A stretch of 64,000 nucleotides of DNA from Oscillospiraceae bacterium (GCA_017524845.1 JAFXUU010000134.1:24782-88781); one strand, 5' to 3'. Numbered from the stretch's first letter, positions 41,448 through 49,696 are shown. Numbers and translations: made by a program. The notes: generated by a model from the sequence alone, not told the origin.

Positions 41448-41870
41448 TTATCTATTATGGCGCTTTCCCTTGCCTCTTCTTCCCGCTCTGCTCCTGCGCC
41501 TTCCGGAGTTCATCTTAACCAGCGCGAACAGAAAGGGCGGGAGAGATATGCACAGCAGGTTCGTCAGCTGACCGCGGCCGATCCCCTCCCCTCTTCCCGC
41601 CGCGCCACCGATCGCAAGCGCAAGAAAAGCGGTGCAGCATCCGAGCATCAGCAGCGAGGACCTTTTTCCGCCGCTGACAGCTGCGGCGGCCCCTGCGATC
41701 CCCATGATCAAAGCCGACGCCGTTACGGCCGCTTTCAGCTGTCCGCCGCCGATAAGGCCTCTGACAGCGAGGATCGAGACGAGAGAACTCAGCAGCAGAA
41801 GCAGCAGGAGCTCCGCCGCCAGTCCCCTGCAGCAGGCGCCGAACGCTTCCTTCCAAGCTTTATTGCCCAT
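41448..41870 (-). CDS. TIGR04086 family membrane protein
   Basis: 140 residues from ATG 41870. Four hydrophobic segments (LAAELLLLLLLSSLVSILAV, AAVTASALIMGIAGAAAAV, LMLGCCTAFLALAIGGAAG, LLCISLPPFLFALV) and a very basic tail (GRRRSRAGRRGKGKRHNR). Position directly after yajC and the four-span topology fit the clostridial TIGR04086 family, function unknown. Its ribosome site GGAGG is part of the terminator-like stem at 41879-41912, so expression may depend on unfolding of that stem. Confidence 0.72.
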   Translation of the reverse strand: MGNKAWKEAFGACCRGLAAELLLLLLLSSLVSILAVRGLIGGGQLKAAVTASALIMGIAGAAAAVSGGKRSSLLMLGCCTAFLALAIGGAAGRGEGIGRGQLTNLLCISLPPFLFALVKMNSGRRRSRAGRRGKGKRHNR

Positions 41871-41912
41871 AAAAAACACCTCCGCATACCCTTGCCTAAG
41901 GATATGCGGAGG
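41871..41912 (-). terminator. Terminator hairpin after yajC that also contains the next gene's ribosome site
   Basis: CCTCCGCATA...TATGCGGAGG (41879-41912), with an inner CCTT/AAGG extension, is followed by TGTTTTTT and then ATG 41870. The 3' arm GGAGG is the Shine-Dalgarno sequence of the TIGR04086 gene. Confidence 0.75.
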
Positions 41913-41931
41913 AGCAAACGCGTATGACGCT

Positions 41932-42204
41932 TCAGCCCTGCGTGTCCACGCCCGTGGTGGAAATGGCCCAGCGCATGATCTGGATGCGTACCCGGTCTTC
42001 GCCGGTCTCAAAGGTGATCATATCGTCCTTGATGCTGACGATCTTGCCGACGATCCCGCCAATGGTGGTGATCTCGTCTCCCACCTGGAGATTGGTGCGC
42101 ATTTCCTGCAGTTTCTTTTTCTTCTTGTTCTCGGGGCGGATCAGGAAGAAATAAAACACCGCAAACAGCAGGACGATCATGATAATGCCGCTGTAGTTAC
42201 TCAC
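41932..42204 (-). CDS. yajC: Preprotein translocase subunit YajC
   Basis: 90 residues from GTG 42204, with GGAGG eight bases upstream. One N-terminal membrane helix (GIIMIVLLFAVFYFFLIRP), then the hallmark basic stretch ENKKKKKLQEMRTNLQVGDEITTIGGIVGKIVSIKDD. It joins the SecDF-YajC complex. The order tgt-yajC on one strand is the classic Firmicutes arrangement. Confidence 0.95.
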   Translation of the reverse strand: MSNYSGIIMIVLLFAVFYFFLIRPENKKKKKLQEMRTNLQVGDEITTIGGIVGKIVSIKDDMITFETGEDRVRIQIMRWAISTTGVDTQG

Positions 42205-42257
42205 TTCGACGACCTCCAAATTATGATTTATTATTATAAGTATATCCCCGGGCAAAG

Positions 42258-43388
42258 TCAATCGTTTTCTCTTTGCCGGTAGAACTCCCTGCGGAAGTCC
42301 TCGAAGCTTCCCTCCTCCAGGGCGCGGCGGATCTCCTCCATCAGGTGGTTGTAATACCAGAGGTTGTGCAGAACGCCGAAACGCAGGGCCAGGATCTCCT
42401 CCGCCTTGAAGAGATGGCGGAGATAGGCCCGGGAATAGCGGCGGCACACGGGGCAACCGCAGCCTTCCTCGATGGGGCGCTCGTCCCTGGCGTACTTCTC
42501 GTTTTTCAGGTTCATGGTGCCGCCGCGGGTGAAAAGTTTGGCGTGACGGCCGTTTCGGGCAGGCATGACGCAGTCAAAAAAGTCCACGCCCCTGGCAACG
42601 CCCTCCACGATGTTTTCCGGGGTCCCCACGCCCATGAGGTATCTGGGCTTGTCCGCGGGCATTTCCGGCAGCAGGAAGTCCAGCGTCTCATACATCTCCT
42701 GCGTGCTCTCCCCTACCGCCAGGCCGCCGATGGCATAGCCGGGCAGGTCCAGCGCCGCCAGCTTCTCCATATGGGAGAGGCGCAGTTCCCGGTCGGTCCC
42801 TCCCTGGTTGATGCCGAAGAGCTGCTGGCCCCGGTTGACCGTCCCCTCCGCATCGTTGCAGCGAAGAAGCTCGTCCCTGCAGCGCAGGAGCCATCGATAG
42901 GTCCGCTCGCAGGAGGCGGCCATATAATCCCGCGGCGCGGGAAGCTTCACACATTCGTCGAAGGCCATGGCGATATCCGAGCCCAGACCGGACTGGATGC
43001 GGATGCTGTCCTCCGGGGACATAAAGATCTTCGCCCCGTCGATGTGGGAGCGGAAAGCGACCCCCTCCTCCGTGATCTTCCGAAGGGAGGCCAGGGAGAA
43101 GATCTGAAAGCCGCCGCTGTCCGTGAGGATCGGCTTGCGCCAGCTCATGAAGCCGTGCAGGCCGCCCAGCTCCCGAACGACGCCCTCCCCCGGGCGAAGA
43201 TGCAGGTGATAGGTGTTGCAGAGGGCGACGCGGCAGTCCAGCCGCTCCAGATCCTCGCTGTTCAGCCCGCCCTTGATCGCCGCCTGGGTGGCAACGTTCA
43301 TGAACACCGGCGTCTCCACCGGTCCGTGGGTCGTTTCAAAGCGGCCGCGGCGGGCGCGGCCTTCCGTGCGGATGATGGTGAATGCCAT
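42258..43388 (-). CDS. tgt: tRNA-guanine transglycosylase
   Basis: 376 residues from ATG 43388. Nucleophile and base-recognition motifs: LTDSGGFQIFSL, RSHIDG, DIAMAFDEC, GINQGGTDRELR, GGLAVGE and the second aspartate in DFFDCVMPARNGRHA. The C-terminal zinc site is CGCPVCRRYSRAYLRHLF...LH. It exchanges guanine 34 for preQ1 in tRNAs for Asp, Asn, His and Tyr. A 150-base untranslated leader precedes it. Confidence 0.97.
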   Translation of the reverse strand: MAFTIIRTEGRARRGRFETTHGPVETPVFMNVATQAAIKGGLNSEDLERLDCRVALCNTYHLHLRPGEGVVRELGGLHGFMSWRKPILTDSGGFQIFSLASLRKITEEGVAFRSHIDGAKIFMSPEDSIRIQSGLGSDIAMAFDECVKLPAPRDYMAASCERTYRWLLRCRDELLRCNDAEGTVNRGQQLFGINQGGTDRELRLSHMEKLAALDLPGYAIGGLAVGESTQEMYETLDFLLPEMPADKPRYLMGVGTPENIVEGVARGVDFFDCVMPARNGRHAKLFTRGGTMNLKNEKYARDERPIEEGCGCPVCRRYSRAYLRHLFKAEEILALRFGVLHNLWYYNHLMEEIRRALEEGSFEDFRREFYRQREND

Positions 43389-43546
43389 GGTCGATCCTCT
43401 TCTTTCGTTGCTGTCGCCTGATACTGTTCTTCCATTATAATACGGCAGTCCTCGCGGTCTGCTTTGCGCCATCCTTCGCCGGCGTCCTTCGCCTCGGGTG
43501 GCACAAGGCGTCCCCGCAACTCCTCGTCCGGTTTCAACGGGAGATT

Positions 43547-43575
43547 AGTATAACAAACGGCCGCAGGCTTTGCAA
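43547..43575 (-). promoter_or_regulatory. Promoter of tgt-yajC
   Basis: On the minus strand TTGCAA (43570-43575), 17-base spacer, TATACT (43547-43552). The RNA would start near 43540, giving a long leader (43389-43540) of unknown function. Confidence 0.78.
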
Positions 43576-43581
43576 GCAAGG

Positions 43582-43630
43582 AAACGCCGCAGGCGGAGCC
43601 CACGGCGTCCCGATGCATGAGGCGGCGTTT
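43582..43630 (-). terminator. Possible terminator after the DUF11 gene
   Basis: AAACGCCGC pairs with GCGGCGTTT across a large loop; the T tail is poor. Confidence 0.35.
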
Positions 43631-44481
43631 CAGATCGTGCCGCTGATCACCAGGGTGGCGGTTCCGGGAGCGGTCGTCCAGACGCCGCTCTCCGCATCCT
43701 GGGAAACCGTCGCCGCGGGCACCGTGATGACGCCCGCTTTCGTGGAGAAGGCGCCCGTCGCTGCGGTATAGCTGTATTCGTCCGCCGTCAGGGCTGTTCC
43801 GTCCAGCGTCACCGTGACGCCGTTCAGCGTCGGATCAAAGGTATCCGTCACGCTGACCTCGTCCGTCGCGTCTGCCGCAACGGTGCCGTAATTGGTGATC
43901 ACGAAGGTGTAGGTCAGGCTTCCGTCCTCGGCGACCACGGTGGGGCTGATGCATTTGGAGATGGAAAGGTTCGCCGTGCAGAGAGGCTGCACGGTCTCGC
44001 TCGCCGTGATCGGCTCCGCCAGATTCCCGCCGCTGAGGGTCGCTGTGTTGCATATCTCATCGCCGCAGTCCAAAGGCGCATACTCGTTTGCCGTCGCCTC
44101 GTAGAGCAGCAGCGCGCTGCCGCCGCCGGGGACCGTGATCCCCTGAAACACAAGCGGCGGTCCGGCCTGCGCAGCGGGCGGCGCCTGAAGCGCGCCGTTC
44201 ACGAACAGCTTGACCGAATCCGGCGTATAGGTGAGGGGCCACACCGTTCCGGTGCCGACGGTATAGGCGCCGAGGTTGTCGGTGACGGTGAGGCCGTCGA
44301 CGTCACCGGCGCCGGAATTGACGATCGCCAGCGCATAGGTCACCTGTCCGCCGGAGGTATAGCTGTCCGTGACTGCGGTTTTCGTCAGGCTCAGGGCCTC
44401 GACGATCTCTCCCGTGACAAGATTTGAAACCGTACTGCCCCCGCGATAGGACAGGGTCGCATAGTTATTGAAGGTTGCCAT
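43630..44481 (-). CDS. DUF11 domain protein without signal peptide
   Basis: 283 residues from ATG 44481 (CGGGAG upstream). Two DUF11-type beta repeats: LSLTKTAVTDSYTSGGQVTYALAIVNSGAGDVDGLTVTDNL and LSISKCISPTVVAEDGSLTYTFVITNYGTVAADATDEVSVTDTF. The protein starts MATFNNYATLSYRGG with no signal peptide or sorting signal. Similar short clostridial proteins are known by sequence, possibly spore-surface or exported by an unknown route; I infer no more. It is Thr/Val/Ala-rich and low in Lys. Confidence 0.78.
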   Translation of the reverse strand: MATFNNYATLSYRGGSTVSNLVTGEIVEALSLTKTAVTDSYTSGGQVTYALAIVNSGAGDVDGLTVTDNLGAYTVGTGTVWPLTYTPDSVKLFVNGALQAPPAAQAGPPLVFQGITVPGGGSALLLYEATANEYAPLDCGDEICNTATLSGGNLAEPITASETVQPLCTANLSISKCISPTVVAEDGSLTYTFVITNYGTVAADATDEVSVTDTFDPTLNGVTVTLDGTALTADEYSYTAATGAFSTKAGVITVPAATVSQDAESGVWTTAPGTATLVISGTI

Positions 44482-44580
44482 AGCAGTCTCCCGATGATGA
44501 GTGAGCCGTTCGGCTCCGCCGTATCCTATGCGCCGCACTCCCTCCCGGTGCGCTTCTGCCCTTCCGACGTTTTCCGCCGA

Positions 44581-44609
44581 TTGACTTCCCTCGGGAGAAA
44601 GGGTAGAAT
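44581..44609 (+). promoter_or_regulatory. Promoter of the alarmone synthetase
   Basis: TTGACT (44581-44586), 17-base spacer, TAGAAT (44604-44609). Confidence 0.78.
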
Positions 44610-44633
44610 AGCGTTGCAAGGAGGTGCAGCGCT

Positions 44634-45386
44634 ATGTCTCAGAATACCGATCGCAGCTTCCTCAGCCGGAGCCTGCAGGAGCTCCTGGGCAGCGACACCG
44701 TCGAGCTTTCCATGGAGCGCATGCAGGAGCTGAACAAGCTGATGTCCTACTATCGCTGTGCCATGATGAGCGTCGTCACCAAGTTCAACGTGCTCAACGA
44801 GCAGTTTTCCCTCCAATACGACCGCAATCCCATCACAGGGATCAAAAGCAGGCTGAAAACGCTCCCCAGCATCATGGATAAGCTGGAACGGCGGGGCTTT
44901 CCCCTGTCTCTGGAATCCATTGAAGACAATCTGAACGACGTCGCAGGCGTAAGGGTCATCTGCTCCTTTGAAGAAGACGTACATATGCTCTCCGAAGCGC
45001 TGATGCAGCAGGACGATATCCAGCTTCTGGAACGCAAGGACTATATCCGAAATCCGAAGCCCAACGGATACCGCAGCCTTCACCTGATCGTCTCCGTCCC
45101 CATTTTCCTGGCCCACGAAAAGAAGTTCATGCGCGTGGAGATCCAGCTCCGCACGCTTGCCATGGATTTCTGGGCGACGCTGGAGCATCAGCTTCGGTAT
45201 AAGAAAGATTTCGACCTGGCCGACAGCGTACAGCGTGAGCTGTATACCTGCGCCAGCCTCAGCGCTGAGCTGGACCAGCGCATGGACGGTCTGCGGCAGC
45301 TGGTGCAGGAGCAAAACAGCCGGGAGAACGGAAAACCGGCTTCGGAAGCCATCCGCTGGACGGATCAGAGCCACAACCTGCGATAA
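44634..45386 (+). CDS. Small alarmone synthetase (RelA/SpoT synthetase domain, RelQ-like)
   Basis: 250 residues with only the synthetase domain: GIKSRLKTLPSIMDKLERRG (GTP/ATP site), DVAGVRVICSFEEDV (catalytic Asp), YIRNPKPNGYRSLHLIVSV and VEIQLRTLAMDFWATLEHQLRYK (E-Q-R motif). No hydrolase, TGS or ACT domain. It makes (p)ppGpp from GTP/GDP and ATP, probably controlled at expression level and by tetramerisation. AGGAGG precedes ATG. Confidence 0.94.
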   Translation: MSQNTDRSFLSRSLQELLGSDTVELSMERMQELNKLMSYYRCAMMSVVTKFNVLNEQFSLQYDRNPITGIKSRLKTLPSIMDKLERRGFPLSLESIEDNLNDVAGVRVICSFEEDVHMLSEALMQQDDIQLLERKDYIRNPKPNGYRSLHLIVSVPIFLAHEKKFMRVEIQLRTLAMDFWATLEHQLRYKKDFDLADSVQRELYTCASLSAELDQRMDGLRQLVQEQNSRENGKPASEAIRWTDQSHNLR

Positions 45387-45393
45387 GCGCCGG

Positions 45394-45433
45394 AAAACGC
45401 CTGCTCTTATGAAATATGCAGAGCAGGCGTTTT
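45394..45433 (+). terminator. Terminator of the alarmone synthetase
   Basis: AAAACGCCTGCTCT pairs with AGAGCAGGCGTTTT around a 12-base loop. Confidence 0.85.
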
Positions 45434-45469
45434 GATACGAGCTTTCAGAAGGGGCTCGCTGCGTCCCCG

Positions 45470-45505
45470 AAACCGGACCGGAGCCCGGCGCAGCGGGTCC
45501 GGTTT
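45470..45505. repeat. Hairpin carrying the GGAGCCC-GCGCAGCGGGT repeat, copy 1
   Basis: AAACCGGACC pairs with GGTCCGGTTT around a loop GGAGCCCGGCGCAGCG. The loop motif recurs at 50000-50018 and partly at 50061-50077, all next to tRNA genes. Confidence 0.6.
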
Positions 45506-45541
45506 GGAAAGGCGGGGCAGCGGAACGGGCGCACGGCGGCG

Positions 45542-45580
45542 AAAAAAAGCGCCGCCGCAAGCAAAAGGAAGCTTGCGGCG
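45542..45580 (-). terminator. Terminator of tRNA-Gln
   Basis: CGCCGCAAGC pairs with GCTTGCGGCG; GCGC and TTTTTTT follow on the minus strand. Confidence 0.85.
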
Positions 45581-45583
45581 ACG

Positions 45584-45657
45584 TGGCAGCGGGAGAAGGA
45601 TTTGAACCCTCACATACGGAGTCAGAGTCCGCTGTGCTACCCTTACACAATCCCGCT
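45584..45657 (-). tRNA. tRNA-Gln (anticodon CTG)
   Basis: 74 bases. Acceptor AGCGGGA/TCCCGCT, anticodon loop CTCTGAC giving CTG, T-loop GGTTCAAATCC, encoded CCA. It reads CAG. Confidence 0.95.
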
Positions 45658-45683
45658 ATTTCGCTTTGCGGCGAACATTCGTT

Positions 45684-45711
45684 ATTATAATCGTTTTTCT
45701 TCTTTTGTCAA
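45684..45711 (-). promoter_or_regulatory. Promoter of tRNA-Gln
   Basis: TTGACA (45706-45711), 16-base spacer, TATAAT (45684-45689) on the minus strand. Confidence 0.85.
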
Positions 45712-45757
45712 GTTCTTTTTCGTTTTTCCCAAAAGTGCCTTTTGTTTTGTGAAACTC

Positions 45758-45786
45758 TTGCAATCTTCGCCTCGATTTGGTATCAT
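45758..45786 (+). promoter_or_regulatory. Promoter of the SDR gene
   Basis: TTGCAA (45758-45763), 17-base spacer, TATCAT (45781-45786). Confidence 0.75.
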
Positions 45787-45822
45787 AAATTATAAAATAT
45801 CACCAAGAGAAGGGGCGATTTT

Positions 45823-46800
45823 ATGATCAAGGATTTCAAGGACAAGGTTGCGTTCATCACCGGCAGCGCCAGCGGCATCGGCAGCGGCATAGCCCACGCC
45901 TGCGCCAAACACGGGATGAAGGTTTGTGTCGTCGACAAGCGGGAAGACGCGCTGAACGAGGCAATGAAATGGTATCGGGACCGGGGGTACGACGCCATCG
46001 CCATCCCCCTGGACGTTACGGACCGGGAAGCGTACGCCAAAGCCGCCGACAAGGCGGAGGAGGTCTATGGGAAGATCCACCTGCTGGTGAATAACGCCGG
46101 CGTCTCCGCGGGGCGCAACGCCTGGGATTCCACCTGGAACGATTGGGATTTTATCGTGAGCATCAACTGCATGGGCGTCGTAAACGGCATCAAGACCATC
46201 GTGCCCAGGATGCTGAAGCACGGCGAGGAGGCCCACGTCGTGTCCACCTCCTCTACCGGCGGTGTTTTCGCAGTGGACGGTTGTGCTCTGTACAATACCA
46301 CAAAGTTCTTCGTCAGCGGCCTCATGGAGTGCTGCGCCGCCGACCTGCAGGGCACCAACGTAGGCGCTTCCGTCCTCTATCCGGGACCCACCAACAGCCA
46401 GCTGGGCATCAGCTCCTCCGCCGTCCGCCCCGAAGCGCTGAAGAACAAGGGTGAGATTCCCTTCGCTCCCCCGCCGATGAAGGATGGCGAAGCTCCGAGG
46501 ATGCCCGCCATGCCCGATTTCTCCAACATATTCATGACGCCCGACGAGCTGGGCGAGCGCGTGATCATGGGCGTGGAGCGAGGCGACATCTTCATTTGGA
46601 CGCATCCGGAATTCAAGGCCGGCGCCAAGCTCCGCAACGACGCCCAGGTCCGGGCCATCCCCGACGAGCCCATCACCGAAAAGCGCAAGGAACGGGCGGA
46701 GGCGCTGAAGTTCTTTGGCTCCCTCACCTACAACCCGGTTTATGAGAAACAGACGACGCCGCCGGGACTTAAGGAAGACTGGGACCGCAGCAAGGAATAA
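45823..46800 (+). CDS. Short-chain dehydrogenase/reductase (SDR)
   Basis: 325 residues. Classical SDR motifs: cofactor site TGSASGIGSGIA, NNAG in LLVNNAGVSAG, catalytic Ser in VVSTSSTGGVF and the YxxxK pair in CALYNTTKFF. The C-terminal ~90 residues (PPPMKDGEAPRMPAMPDF...) are longer than usual and Pro-rich. It oxidises or reduces an alcohol/ketone with NAD(P). Substrate unknown. Monocistronic with a promoter and terminator. Confidence 0.92.
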   Translation: MIKDFKDKVAFITGSASGIGSGIAHACAKHGMKVCVVDKREDALNEAMKWYRDRGYDAIAIPLDVTDREAYAKAADKAEEVYGKIHLLVNNAGVSAGRNAWDSTWNDWDFIVSINCMGVVNGIKTIVPRMLKHGEEAHVVSTSSTGGVFAVDGCALYNTTKFFVSGLMECCAADLQGTNVGASVLYPGPTNSQLGISSSAVRPEALKNKGEIPFAPPPMKDGEAPRMPAMPDFSNIFMTPDELGERVIMGVERGDIFIWTHPEFKAGAKLRNDAQVRAIPDEPITEKRKERAEALKFFGSLTYNPVYEKQTTPPGLKEDWDRSKE

Positions 46801-46830
46801 GCTCCCGACGAGGATTTGATCACGATAAAA

Positions 46831-46859
46831 CGCCGCCTCCGGCCGGGCCGGAGGCGGCG
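46831..46859 (+). terminator. Terminator of the SDR gene
   Basis: CGCCGCCTCCGGC pairs with its complement around a three-base loop; the tail CTTCGTTAT is weakly T-rich. Confidence 0.7.
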
Positions 46860-46908
46860 CTTCGTTATCATCAGGCCCGGCCTTCTTTGCAGACGCAGCG
46901 GGGCGGCT

Positions 46909-47673
46909 TCAATCAGCGTCTCCTTTCGGGAAGTAGGGGCAGCTGAGGCCGATACACTCCCGGTTCTTCTTCGAATATGCGCAGCGCACCGCACTCTCCG
47001 GCATCGTGACGCCAAGGTGCTCTGCTGTGTAGAGCACCGCTTCATGGATGGCGAGCCTGCTTGTCCGCTTGCAGCAGCGAGGTCCGCCGACCTCAGCCAG
47101 CGCACTCAGGCAGTTTGCCGCGAGCCGCTGCGGCGCTGCCCAGGCGGCTTTGTTCAGCGGATTCGATCCCGTCAGCACGCTCCAATAGATGCCCGCTCCG
47201 GCAGCGGCCCCGCACACGCCCCAATAACCGCAGGTACCGCCGGGCACCTGCTTTCCCCGGCTGAGGGCGGCGGAGAGATCGGCCTTCAAATCGTTCCCGA
47301 CGCCGCAGTTATGGCAGGCGGTCAGCAGCACGCAGGGGACGATGGCGTGGTGCTCGGGACCGTGCATGTGGACCTGCGGCAGGGCCAGGACCTGCTCCAG
47401 GAGCCGCTGGGGGTCCTTCTCCCCGCTCTGCAGCAGGAACGGAATGTAAAAGACGTCCAGCCCGGCGGCGTGGCAGGCGTCGCAGACAAAGTGCCCGTCC
47501 TGGCAGCTGCAGTTGGAGAGTTTTGTTTCTCCGCAGACCGCGCAGCGCCGCTGCCGCGTTTCCTTTTCATATACCAGCGGCTTCCCGCAGAGCATACAGT
47601 CGCTGAACTCCCCGCTCGTTTTTGCGGGGCTTACCTTCCTGACTGTGACCTTCTTTGATGATCCAAAACTCAT
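46909..47673 (-). CDS. DUF5714 cysteine-rich protein
   Basis: 254 residues, soluble. N-terminal zinc-ribbon-like Cys pairs (CMLCGKPLVY...RRCAVCGE) and SNCSCQDGHFVCDACH, then the family core VHMHGPEHHAIVPCVLLTA, VPGGTCGYWGVCGAAAGAGI and a C-terminal Cys set (CAYSKKNRECIGLSCPYF). This is the DUF5714 pattern of anaerobes; many Cys could bind zinc or an Fe-S cluster. Function unknown. It has its own promoter. Confidence 0.82.
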   Translation of the reverse strand: MSFGSSKKVTVRKVSPAKTSGEFSDCMLCGKPLVYEKETRQRRCAVCGETKLSNCSCQDGHFVCDACHAAGLDVFYIPFLLQSGEKDPQRLLEQVLALPQVHMHGPEHHAIVPCVLLTACHNCGVGNDLKADLSAALSRGKQVPGGTCGYWGVCGAAAGAGIYWSVLTGSNPLNKAAWAAPQRLAANCLSALAEVGGPRCCKRTSRLAIHEAVLYTAEHLGVTMPESAVRCAYSKKNRECIGLSCPYFPKGDAD

Positions 47674-47747
47674 TTCTTTTCCCCGTCTCTCGTAACGCTC
47701 CAGGAGCTTTGCTGAGAATGACGCCCCGCTGCTTGTTGATCAGCGCC

Positions 47748-47776
47748 AGCATACCACAGCTCGTCTCTCTTTACAA
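47748..47776 (-). promoter_or_regulatory. Promoter of the DUF5714 gene
   Basis: On the minus strand TTGTAA (47771-47776), 17-base spacer, TATGCT (47748-47753). The region 47674-48004 otherwise holds only divergent promoters. Confidence 0.7.
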
Positions 47777-47903
47777 TCCGGCGTAAGGGAGCGCTCGGTA
47801 TTCCTGCGATCATGAATTTGATTCTGGCCGGAAACGAAATGAACCGCGTCGGTTTTTTCGGTCGCCAAAAGGCCGGGGCAGTCCGATGAATCCGTTTGAT
47901 ACC

Positions 47904-47932
47904 TTGTGAAAGTCTGTTTTGTATGTTATTAT
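47904..47932 (+). promoter_or_regulatory. Promoter of the aldo/keto reductase
   Basis: TTGTGA (47904-47909), 17-base spacer, TATTAT (47927-47932). Confidence 0.65.
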
Positions 47933-48004
47933 TCTTTCGGTGAAGTGATTATATCAAGCGACTGAAACCCATGTTGATAAATCCCCCGAAAGGAGAAGAT
48001 ACAT

Positions 48005-49153
48005 ATGATATACCGCGAATTTCAGGATATCCGGCTGTCGGCCCTCGGCATGGGCGCCATGCGTCTGCCCGTACTGGACGGTGACGACGCCGGGATCGAC
48101 GAAGCGCAGACCTTCCGCATGGTGGATGCGGCCATGGCGGGGGGCGTGAATTACTACGATACCGCCTGGGGCTACCATGACGGGCATTCCGAGCTCGTCC
48201 TCGGCAAGGCGCTGGCACGCTACCCCAGAGACAGCTTCTATCTGGCCGACAAGTTCCCCGGCTATGACCTGAGCAATTTCGGGAAGGTGAAGGAGATTTT
48301 CGAGGAACAGCTGCGGAAATGCGGGGTGGACCATTTCGACTTCTACCTCTTTCACAACGTCTGCGAGCTGAATATCGAGCAGTACCTGGACGAAGAAAGA
48401 TACAAAACCTGGTCGTATCTGATGGAGCAGAAGCGCAGCGGACGCATCCGCCATCTGGGCTTTTCCGCCCACGGAAGCGTGGAAGTGATCCGCCGTTTCC
48501 TGGCTGCTTACGGAAAGGACATGGAGTTCTGCCAGCTCCAGCTGAACTGGCTGGACTGGGAGTTCCAAGGTGGGAAGGAAAAGGCCGAGCTGCTGCGGGA
48601 ATGGAACATCCCCATCTGGGTAATGGAACCTCTGCGGGGCGGCAAGCTGGCCTCCCTGCCGGAAGAAGACGCTGCCATGCTGCGCTCCTTCCGCTCGGCG
48701 GAAAGCGTTCCCGGCTGGGCGTTCCGCTTTCTGCAGGGCATCTCCGGCATTACGGTAATCCTCTCCGGGATGTCGGACGAAGCGCAGATGGCGGACAATC
48801 TGCGCACATTTGAAACGGACGAGCCTTTGAAGGAGGAAGAAGCCGCCGCACTGCTCGCCCTGGCTTCGAAAATGACCAAACGTACCGCGCTGCCCTGTAC
48901 CGCCTGCCGTTACTGTACCTCCCACTGCCCCCAGGGGCTGAATATCCCCTGGCTCCTGGAGCTGTACAACGAGCACGTCTTTACCGGCGGCGGCTTCCTT
49001 GCGCCAATGGCGCTGATGAGCCTTCCGGAGGACAAAAAGCCCTCCGCCTGCATCGGCTGCCGGAGCTGCGAACAGGTCTGCCCCCAGCAGATCAAGATCT
49101 CCGAGGCAATGAAGGATTTTTGCGGCAAGCTGGCAGCTTCGGATCAGCCCTGA
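48005..49153 (+). CDS. Aldo/keto reductase with C-terminal 4Fe-4S domain
   Basis: 382 residues. The AKR barrel has MGAMRLPV, the Asp/Tyr region YYDTAWGYHDGHSE, Lys in YLADKFPGYD and His in FYLFHNV. The C-terminus has two ferredoxin-type clusters: CTACRYCTSHCPQGLNIP and CIGCRSCEQVCPQQIKI. Such fusions in anaerobes pass electrons between ferredoxin and a carbonyl substrate. AAAGGAG precedes ATG 48005. Confidence 0.94.
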   Translation: MIYREFQDIRLSALGMGAMRLPVLDGDDAGIDEAQTFRMVDAAMAGGVNYYDTAWGYHDGHSELVLGKALARYPRDSFYLADKFPGYDLSNFGKVKEIFEEQLRKCGVDHFDFYLFHNVCELNIEQYLDEERYKTWSYLMEQKRSGRIRHLGFSAHGSVEVIRRFLAAYGKDMEFCQLQLNWLDWEFQGGKEKAELLREWNIPIWVMEPLRGGKLASLPEEDAAMLRSFRSAESVPGWAFRFLQGISGITVILSGMSDEAQMADNLRTFETDEPLKEEEAAALLALASKMTKRTALPCTACRYCTSHCPQGLNIPWLLELYNEHVFTGGGFLAPMALMSLPEDKKPSACIGCRSCEQVCPQQIKISEAMKDFCGKLAASDQP

Positions 49154-49249
49154 TAACGTTTGGATTCACACCGGAGGAGCAGCAGCGGGAATCAATGACT
49201 CCGGCTTCAACAAGCCGGAGCTTGTTTCCTTGCTCGTCAGCTCCACCCT

Positions 49250-49551
49250 GCACACAACGACATAAAGCCGAGCCGCTGGAGCAGGTCATCGATATAATGA
49301 AGGAGACGCTCCGTACACGTCATTTTTTCCGGCTTCAAAAAGGCGAGTGTTCTGCTGCCGCAGGGTTTGTATGGTCAGATCTGCTGACCAATCTTGAACG
49401 GGTGTCGGACCATTGCTCAAACACTTCGGGAGCTGTTCTTGATACGGTAGACCTGACCATGAACACCCATGAGAATCAGCGTATTTTCAGAGAGTCAGAT
49501 GAAGAATACAGGCAGCAGTTCAGCATGTTTCAACAAAAATACAAGCTATAG
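49250..49551 (+). pseudogene. C-terminal remnant of a Na/phosphate cotransporter (PhoU-like domain)
   Basis: About 95 codons, KAEPLEQVIDIMKETLRTRH...LQKGECSAAAGFVWSDLLTNLERVSDHCSN...MNTHENQRIF, match the PhoU-like C-terminal domain of clostridial Na/Pi cotransporters. The membrane domains are missing upstream, where the aldo/keto reductase ends, and there is no start or ribosome site. It is a gene remnant. Confidence 0.75.
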
Positions 49552-49569
49552 AAAAGACCTTTCTTGCAG

Positions 49570-49668
49570 AAGGCTGTCAGCAGGAACGAGACAGCGGCCG
49601 GCCTTTATGAGAAGGTCTATGAGGACAACCCAGGGGTGGCGGTGGAGTATATCCCCCAGCCCGCTTAA
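49570..49668 (+). pseudogene. Short decayed coding remnant, unidentified
   Basis: 33 codons (KRPFLQKAVSRNETAAGLYE, then KVYEDNPGVAVEYIPQPA, stop) keep a protein-like composition but lack a start. I do not recognise the source gene. It follows the cotransporter remnant directly, so the whole 49.2-49.7 kb stretch looks like deletion debris. Confidence 0.35.
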
Positions 49669-49696
49669 TGAAAAACGCAGGCACCCAGCCTGCGGA

